The position numbers and the translations under genes were made by a program. DNA of 64,000 nt from Humibacter sp049446075 (lineage in GTDB: Bacteria; Actinomycetota; Actinomycetes; Actinomycetales; Microbacteriaceae): contig NZ_JBMSEB010000001.1 in NCBI RefSeq assembly GCF_049446075.1, positions 1,674,001 through 1,738,000 on the forward strand, in the 5' to 3' direction. Shown one piece after another: positions 59,217 through 64,000 of this stretch. Under the pieces are notes generated by a model. That model saw only the letters and a list, made by a program, of their open reading frames with translations. It was not told the DNA's origin and did not search any database. Every line of letters starts with the position of its first letter. The stretch's first letter is position 1.

Positions 59217-60064
59217 GCATCGCACTGAAAACCCGCACGAAACGCAACGTCGGACGCGTCTTCATCTACGTCGCGCTGCTGGTCGGTGCCGTCTTCGCCG
59301 GTTTCCCGGTTCTCTGGATGCTGTCCAGCTCGTTCAAGTCGAACGCGAACATCTTCGCCTACCCGCCGAAGCTCTTCGACGGCTCGTTCTCTCTCCAGCC
59401 CTACGTGGCGGTCCTCACCGACCCGGTCAAGATCGGGTACTTCGTCAACAGCTACATCGTCGCCATCTGCGTCGTCATCATCACGCTCGTCATCGCGCTG
59501 CTGGCCGCATACGTGTTCAGCCGATACGAGTTCAGGTTCAAGTCGATCATCCGAGTGGTGATCATAGGAGTGCAGGCGGTTCCCCCGATCACCCTGCTGA
59601 TCCCGTTCTTCGGAATCATGGTCGGGCTGCACCTCTACAACACCTACCAGGGCCTGATCCTCACCTACGTGGTCTTCACGCTGCCGTACGCGATCATCAT
59701 GATGACCGCCTACTTCGACAGCCTTCCCCGCGAACTCGACGAAGCGGCGCGGGTGGATGGTGCCACATCCTTATCGGTCCTCTGGCGGATTCTCGTGCCC
59801 GTCTCCGTGCCTGGCATGGTGTCCGTCGGTCTGTACACGTTCATGATCTCGTGGAACGAGTACCTCTTCGCGCTGACCCTCACTCAAACGGACGACCGCA
59901 GGACGGTACCCGTCGGCATTCAACTCCTCATGGGCCAGAACAACTACCTCTGGAACGAGGTCATGGCGATGAGCATTCTCGGCTCGATTCCCGTGCTCGT
60001 GCTCTTCCTCATCTTCCAGCGCTACTTCATCGGCGGCCTCGCGGCCGGCGCCGTGAAGTCCTGA
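59213..60064 (+). CDS. Sugar ABC transporter permease 2 (TTG start)
   Basis: A 283-residue MalG-type permease, six helices, EAA loop LDEAARVDGATSLSVLWRILVPVSVPGMVS, C-terminal IGGLAAGAVKS. The start is TTG 59213 in a TTGA overlap with the upstream stop: it gives the N-terminus SIALKTRTKRNVGRVF directly before helix 1, and the first ATG in frame would remove that helix. As in the first importer, no ATPase is encoded nearby. Confidence 0.9.
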   Translation: MSIALKTRTKRNVGRVFIYVALLVGAVFAGFPVLWMLSSSFKSNANIFAYPPKLFDGSFSLQPYVAVLTDPVKIGYFVNSYIVAICVVIITLVIALLAAYVFSRYEFRFKSIIRVVIIGVQAVPPITLLIPFFGIMVGLHLYNTYQGLILTYVVFTLPYAIIMMTAYFDSLPRELDEAARVDGATSLSVLWRILVPVSVPGMVSVGLYTFMISWNEYLFALTLTQTDDRRTVPVGIQLLMGQNNYLWNEVMAMSILGSIPVLVLFLIFQRYFIGGLAAGAVKS

Positions 60065-60100
60065 GCCACCCGACCTGACCACAACACAGAAAGAGAAACC

Positions 60101-60964
60101 GTGCTGTACAAAGGCAAGTCCATCCTCGACGTAGCGAACGAGCACAATTTTGCGATTCCCGCTTTCAATATCAGCGACTGGGCGATGTTCAACGGAGTCA
60201 TGGACATCAGCGAAGAACTGGCGGCGCCGGTGATCATCGCCATCCATCCGGACGAGGTGGCGCACATCACCACCGACCTCATCGCTGCGATGCACTCCCG
60301 CGCTCACCGCTCGAGCGTTCCCGTCGCGATCCACTGGGATCACGGCGGTGACTTCGAGCAGATGATCACCGCGATCCAAGCGGGCTTCACCTCGGTGATG
60401 ATCGACGCGTCGCTCAAGCCGTTCGACGAGAACGTGGCGCTGACCCGGAAGGTGGTCGAGGCCGCGCACGCCGTGAACGTGCAGGTCGAAGGCGAGCTCG
60501 GCACCATCGGAGCCAACGACAGCTACGGTGAATCCGGGGCCGCCGAGATCATCTACACGAACACGGCAGACGCCGTGCGTTTCGTCGAGGAGACCGGGGT
60601 GGATAGCCTCGCCATCGCCATCGGCACCTCCCACGGGCTGTACCCGGCAGACAAGAACCCGGAACTGCGGCATGATCTGCTCCAGGAGATCAAGGCGGCC
60701 ACCGGCATCCCGCTGGTGCTGCACGGCGGCTCGGCCAACCCCGACGCCGAACTTCGCCGAGCGGTGGAGCTCGGAATCAACAAGATCAACATCTCCAGCG
60801 ACATCAAGGTCTCATACCACAACCGCATGCGCGAGGTGCTCGGCACAGACGAGCGGCTGCGGGAGCCGAACGTCATCCAGCCCGAGCCGATCGCAGCACT
60901 GAAGGAAACCGCGAAGCAGAAGATCGAACTTTTCGATGCAGCCGGAAAAGCGGATCTCTACTGA
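60101..60964 (+). CDS. Class II ketose-bisphosphate aldolase
   Basis: A 287-residue zinc-dependent aldolase of the fructose/tagatose-bisphosphate family. Metal ligands and neighbours are IHWDHGGDFEQM, VQVEGELGTIG, AIGTSHGLYP and PLVLHGGSANPDAELRRAVELGINKINISSDIK, where the last block holds the phosphate-binding loop and the substrate Asn. GTG 60101 has AAAGAG upstream. It would cleave a phosphorylated keto sugar from the importer to dihydroxyacetone phosphate and an aldehyde. Preferred substrate (fructose, tagatose or other) cannot be read from the sequence. Confidence 0.88.
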   Translation: MLYKGKSILDVANEHNFAIPAFNISDWAMFNGVMDISEELAAPVIIAIHPDEVAHITTDLIAAMHSRAHRSSVPVAIHWDHGGDFEQMITAIQAGFTSVMIDASLKPFDENVALTRKVVEAAHAVNVQVEGELGTIGANDSYGESGAAEIIYTNTADAVRFVEETGVDSLAIAIGTSHGLYPADKNPELRHDLLQEIKAATGIPLVLHGGSANPDAELRRAVELGINKINISSDIKVSYHNRMREVLGTDERLREPNVIQPEPIAALKETAKQKIELFDAAGKADLY

Positions 60965-60968
60965 CGCG

Positions 60969-62192
60969 ATGTCTCCCTCGGGGCCGGGGAACATCATCCT
61001 CGGCCTCGGTGGAACCATCGACTACGAAATCGTCTGGGACGAGCAGCTTCTCCAGCGGTTGGCGTTGGAACACGGCATCCGCCGTGACGAATGCGACTCG
61101 TCGCTCCCGATCAGCGACGAGCGTTCGCTCGTCGCTGTCATCCTCGGGTTCGCTCTCGAACGGCACGGCGGCGAGCGCTTCGTTCGGTCGCCCTCCGTGA
61201 TCGAAGAGTTCGCGGCCTTGCACGAGAAGACGGTCACGTTGGGCGGGACATGTGTTCGCGCCGCGCTCATCATGAGGGCGCTCGGCGTGCGTTCGACCGT
61301 GCATCTCGTGAGCATCGACGACGACTTCCGGCGGCTGTATCCCCGTGACTGCGACTACATCTCCAGCGCCGTTCACGACGGAATGCCTCCGCACCTGATC
61401 GTGCAGCTGCCCAGGCACGCACGGATCGGGCTCGCCGATGGGGAGGTGTGCATCGAGGGCGCCGATCGGCTGATCTTCGCGAACGATCCGCCGCACGTTC
61501 GCATGGAGCTCAGCCCCGACCTTCAAGAGTCCGCGCGCACGGCGCAGTGGTTGCTCGTGTCCGGGTTCAATGTGATGACAGACCTGCAGCTCCTGCAACA
61601 TCGGCTCGGGGAACTGCGATCGATGCTCGCGGTGCGCCGGGCGACGGCTGTCGTGATGTACGAGGATGCCGGGTTCCATTCGCCGCACCTGCAGCGGACG
61701 GTTCGTGAACGCATCTCGCCGATCGTTGACGTGTACAGCATGAATGAGGACGAGCTGCAGACGCATGTCGGCCGCGACGTCGATCTTCTCGACCCCGGCT
61801 CGGTCGCACGTGCGATCAACGACGTGCGTGCCCTCATCCCCCACCCCACTCTGGTGATCCACACCCGATACTGGGCCCTGGCATCCGGACCGAACGCCGA
61901 GCGATACTCGACCGGGCTACGCGGAGGAGTCTCCGCGGCAACGGCGCGCTACGTGCACGGCGACGGGGTCACCGCGGCGCGTGTCGCAGCGATCGACGAG
62001 CTCGAACCGCCGGCCGAACACCGCCGGATTGCGGAGTCCCTTCCGCAGGTCGTGAGCGAGCCGGTGGTGTGCGTCCCCGCGTACTCGGTCTCCGTCGCGC
62101 ACCCCACAACGATCGGGCTGGGCGACTGCTTCGTCGGCGGCTTCCTGGCCGCGCTGGCGACAGATGCCGGCCAGGAGATGAGCCCGGCGTGA
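60969..62192 (+). CDS. ADP-dependent glucokinase/phosphofructokinase-like sugar kinase
   Basis: A 407-residue ribokinase-superfamily protein that most resembles the ADP-dependent GK/PFK group. NIILGLGGTIDYEIVWD begins the fold; GGTCVRAALIMRALGVRSTVHLVSI is the substrate-side block; NDPPHVRMELS, LLVSGFNVMTD, VYSMNEDEL (NxxE), LVIHTRYWALASG and TIGLGDCFVGGFLAAL (anion-hole GxGD) follow. It is larger than ordinary PfkB kinases. ATG 60969 lies 5 bases after the aldolase stop; ATG 60936, overlapping it, is an alternative. It would phosphorylate the sugar that the aldolase cleaves. Family assignment is by eye, so moderate. Confidence 0.68.
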   Translation: MSPSGPGNIILGLGGTIDYEIVWDEQLLQRLALEHGIRRDECDSSLPISDERSLVAVILGFALERHGGERFVRSPSVIEEFAALHEKTVTLGGTCVRAALIMRALGVRSTVHLVSIDDDFRRLYPRDCDYISSAVHDGMPPHLIVQLPRHARIGLADGEVCIEGADRLIFANDPPHVRMELSPDLQESARTAQWLLVSGFNVMTDLQLLQHRLGELRSMLAVRRATAVVMYEDAGFHSPHLQRTVRERISPIVDVYSMNEDELQTHVGRDVDLLDPGSVARAINDVRALIPHPTLVIHTRYWALASGPNAERYSTGLRGGVSAATARYVHGDGVTAARVAAIDELEPPAEHRRIAESLPQVVSEPVVCVPAYSVSVAHPTTIGLGDCFVGGFLAALATDAGQEMSPA

Positions 62193-62205
62193 GTATCGGT
62201 GCGGC

Positions 62206-63894
62206 CTAGGGCGCGACGAGCTTGCCGTCCTCCGCATCCTGCGGCGCTTGCGCCTTCAGCTTGAAGTGCTGCTTCTTACCTGTTGCCGTGTACGGCAGGT
62301 CCGAGACGAACGTGTACCTGCGCGGACGCTTGTAGTCGGCGAGCGCGACGCTCGCACGCAGGTAGGCGTCGAGCTCGCCGGCCGCGGCGCGGGCATCCGT
62401 CAGCTTGCCCTCGCGCGGCTGCACGTAGGCGACGACGAGTTCGCCCCACTCAGGGTGCGGAAGGCCGACGACGATGGAGTCCGCCACGTCGTCGTGACCG
62501 GCCAGCACCTCCTCGACCTGCACGGGATGCACGTTCTCGCCTCCCGAGATGATCATGTCGTCCTTGCGACCCACCACGGTGATGATCTCGTTCTCGTCCC
62601 ACGTGGCGAGGTCGCCCGGATACACCCAGCCGTCCCTGAACTTCTCGGCCTGCTCCTCAGGGTTGCCGAGGTAGGCGTATCCGCTCTTCACCGAGCGCAT
62701 GATCACCTCGCCGATCTCCTGGCCGTCCTTCTTCGCGTACTCGTCCGGCGACGCGATCCGGTCGGCGAAGACCTTGACGACCGCGACGTCGTCGTCGAGG
62801 CAGGCCCGGCCCGCCGCGCCTGCGGCATCCGGAAGGTCGTCGGGCCGCAGGTAGGTGTTCCAGAACGCCTCGGTCGTTCCGTAGCCGTTCGCTATGCGCG
62901 GAGTGAGCACGCGCTGGTAGCGCAGCGCGGCGGCGCGGTCGAGCGGAGCGCCCATGGTGACGATGCCGTGCAGCGACGACAGGTCGCGCGCTTGTGCTTC
63001 CTGGGCATCGGCCAGGCGCTCGAGATTGGTCGGGGCGCCGATCACGTACGTGAGCCTGTCCTCCTGGATGCCGTCGAGCACCACCTGCGGATCGAACTTC
63101 GGCAGCGTGACCACCTCGGCACCCACGTAGAACGCCGTGTTCGGTCCCGCGCAGTAGTTGCCGCCGCGGTGGAACCACGGCGACATGTTCATCGTCTTGT
63201 CCGTTGGCGCCAGCGGGAAGTGCATGATCACGTCGTGCGCCGTGAGCACCTCGTTGAGGCTGGTCAGCGGCACCGCCTTGGGCATGCCCGTGGTGCCCGA
63301 GGTGTAGAGACGCGACGTCTCATCCCAGGTGCTGGCATCCGCGGGCGCGTGGAAGGTGGGAGCGTCATCCGCCAGCAGCTCCTCGAACCGCACCGCGCCT
63401 GGCAGCACCTCGCCCGAGCCCACGCCGGCGAGGATGCGCGGCGTGTGCTCGGCGAGCTCGAGCGCCTGACGCACGTTCGACGCGTCATCCGTGTCGTACA
63501 CGAACACCGTCGGCTTCTGGCTGGTGAGGATGTGCGCGGTCTCGGCCGGCGCGAGTCGGAAGTTCATCGGGGAGCTGACGGCGCGAAGCCCCTGTGCAGC
63601 GATGTACAGGAAGGCGAACTCCGGAACGTTCATCAACTGGTACCCGACGATGTCGCCGACTCCGATGCCCCGGGAACGCAGCCCCTCGACGAGCCGCCCG
63701 GTCACCTGGCCGAGTTCTGCATAGTTCCAACGACGACCAGAGGACGGATCGGTCAACGCGGGTCGCCGGCTGTACCGGTGCGTGTTCCGCTCGAAGGCCG
63801 CAGCCCACGTGAAGTGGTTCTCGAAAACGCGTCGAAAGTCGCTTGGGTCGTAGTCCGTGTTCCGCTCCGCCGAGCCGTTGCCGCCGTCTGCCAT
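62206..63894 (-). CDS. Acyl-CoA synthetase (AMP-forming ligase)
   Basis: A 562-residue ATP-dependent ligase that activates a carboxylic acid to its CoA thioester through an acyl-adenylate. P-loop SRLYTSGTTGMPKAVPLT (A3), FHRGG and YVIGAPTNLERL (A4/A5 region), NGYGTTEAFWN, GWVYPGDLATWDENEIITVVGRKDDMIISGGENVHPVQVEEVL (A7-A8) and a C-terminal Lys in TATGKKQHFKL (A10) are all present. The chain length preference is unknown. ATG 63894 has AAGGAAGGAA upstream. Convergent with the sugar kinase gene, 13 bp apart. Confidence 0.92.
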   Translation of the reverse strand: MADGGNGSAERNTDYDPSDFRRVFENHFTWAAAFERNTHRYSRRPALTDPSSGRRWNYAELGQVTGRLVEGLRSRGIGVGDIVGYQLMNVPEFAFLYIAAQGLRAVSSPMNFRLAPAETAHILTSQKPTVFVYDTDDASNVRQALELAEHTPRILAGVGSGEVLPGAVRFEELLADDAPTFHAPADASTWDETSRLYTSGTTGMPKAVPLTSLNEVLTAHDVIMHFPLAPTDKTMNMSPWFHRGGNYCAGPNTAFYVGAEVVTLPKFDPQVVLDGIQEDRLTYVIGAPTNLERLADAQEAQARDLSSLHGIVTMGAPLDRAAALRYQRVLTPRIANGYGTTEAFWNTYLRPDDLPDAAGAAGRACLDDDVAVVKVFADRIASPDEYAKKDGQEIGEVIMRSVKSGYAYLGNPEEQAEKFRDGWVYPGDLATWDENEIITVVGRKDDMIISGGENVHPVQVEEVLAGHDDVADSIVVGLPHPEWGELVVAYVQPREGKLTDARAAAGELDAYLRASVALADYKRPRRYTFVSDLPYTATGKKQHFKLKAQAPQDAEDGKLVAP

Positions 63895-64000
63895 CGTGGT
63901 TCCTTCCTTCGCCCTGACGCCCGGTCATCTTCGTCGGCCGCCTGCTCGGCGTGAGCCTATCCCCGGTCAGGCATCCTCATCCGGTGCCGTCGTTGGGCGG
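63895..64000. other. Upstream region of the acyl-CoA synthetase, cut by the window end
   Basis: About 100 bp with the Shine-Dalgarno sequence of the ligase gene (GGAAGGAA on the minus strand) and no other supported feature. Its promoter may lie here or beyond the edge. Confidence 0.5.

Noticed and set aside
1..64000. tRNA or rRNA genes, prophage or insertion-sequence transposases
   Set aside because: No cloverleaf-like stretch, rRNA segment, integrase or transposase motif was recognised by eye; a tRNA or IS search would settle this.

Overview
The window is high-GC actinobacterial chromosome, most likely from the family Microbacteriaceae. Supporting signs are the very frequent GGATGCC/GGCATCC words in coding DNA, many GTG and TTG starts, probable leaderless genes, F420-type enzymes (LLM oxidoreductase, deazaflavin reductase), the actinobacterial families FBP, DUF4916, CGNR and DUF559, and the lhr-nei gene pair. 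No tRNA, rRNA, phage, transposase or CRISPR locus was recognised.

Layout. 1-1.2 kb: 5' end of rpoB (minus) with its promoter, then an intergenic array of 65-bp palindromic modules. 1.9-13.5 kb: housekeeping and small accessory genes: a DUF559 protein, a NarL-type two-component system, a methyltransferase-like protein, the 5-oxoprolinase genes pxpA-pxpBC, a SprT-like protein, a CGNR regulator, an LLM oxidoreductase and a DUF427 protein. 13.7-26.3 kb: a membrane-anchored protein, a ComB-like phosphatase next to a HelD/HelR-like helicase, a DEAD-box RNA helicase with a structured leader, then SDR, FBP and GNAT genes, a divergent TetR/epoxide-hydrolase pair, and several hydrolases and reductases. 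26.4-33 kb: an amine-utilisation block with a copper amine oxidase, an APC permease and a His-rich membrane protein on the minus strand, and a second permease with an IclR-type regulator on the plus strand. 33-39 kb: lhr and nei DNA repair genes.

40.4-62.2 kb is a carbohydrate island. It holds an intracellular GH5 enzyme and an alcohol dehydrogenase, then a set matching a non-phosphorylative (Weimberg-type) pentose route: XylB-like sugar 1-dehydrogenase, IlvD-type aldonate dehydratase, FAH-type 2-keto-3-deoxy-pentonate dehydratase and 2-oxoglutarate-semialdehyde dehydrogenase. A LacI regulator lies in the middle. An ABC importer operon follows, carrying a tautomerase, an NAD-dependent epimerase and an aldose-dehydrogenase-like AKR. 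GAAA/TTTC boxes sit on or beside the promoters of GH5, the sugar dehydrogenase, LacI and the importer, suggesting one regulon. A separate DeoR-linked operon joins a second ABC importer to a class II ketose-bisphosphate aldolase and a kinase resembling the ADP-dependent glucokinase/phosphofructokinase family. Neither importer operon encodes its ATPase, so a shared MsiK-type ATPase elsewhere is likely. The window ends with an acyl-CoA synthetase on the minus strand.

Repeats are unusually varied: the rpoB-side array, a 29-bp tandem array, a nested quasi-palindrome between lhr and nei, and a REP-like family with a GGTTGAGTAGC arm. That family occurs twice between genes and once in frame inside lhr. 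All functions are inferred from motifs and context; no search was run.
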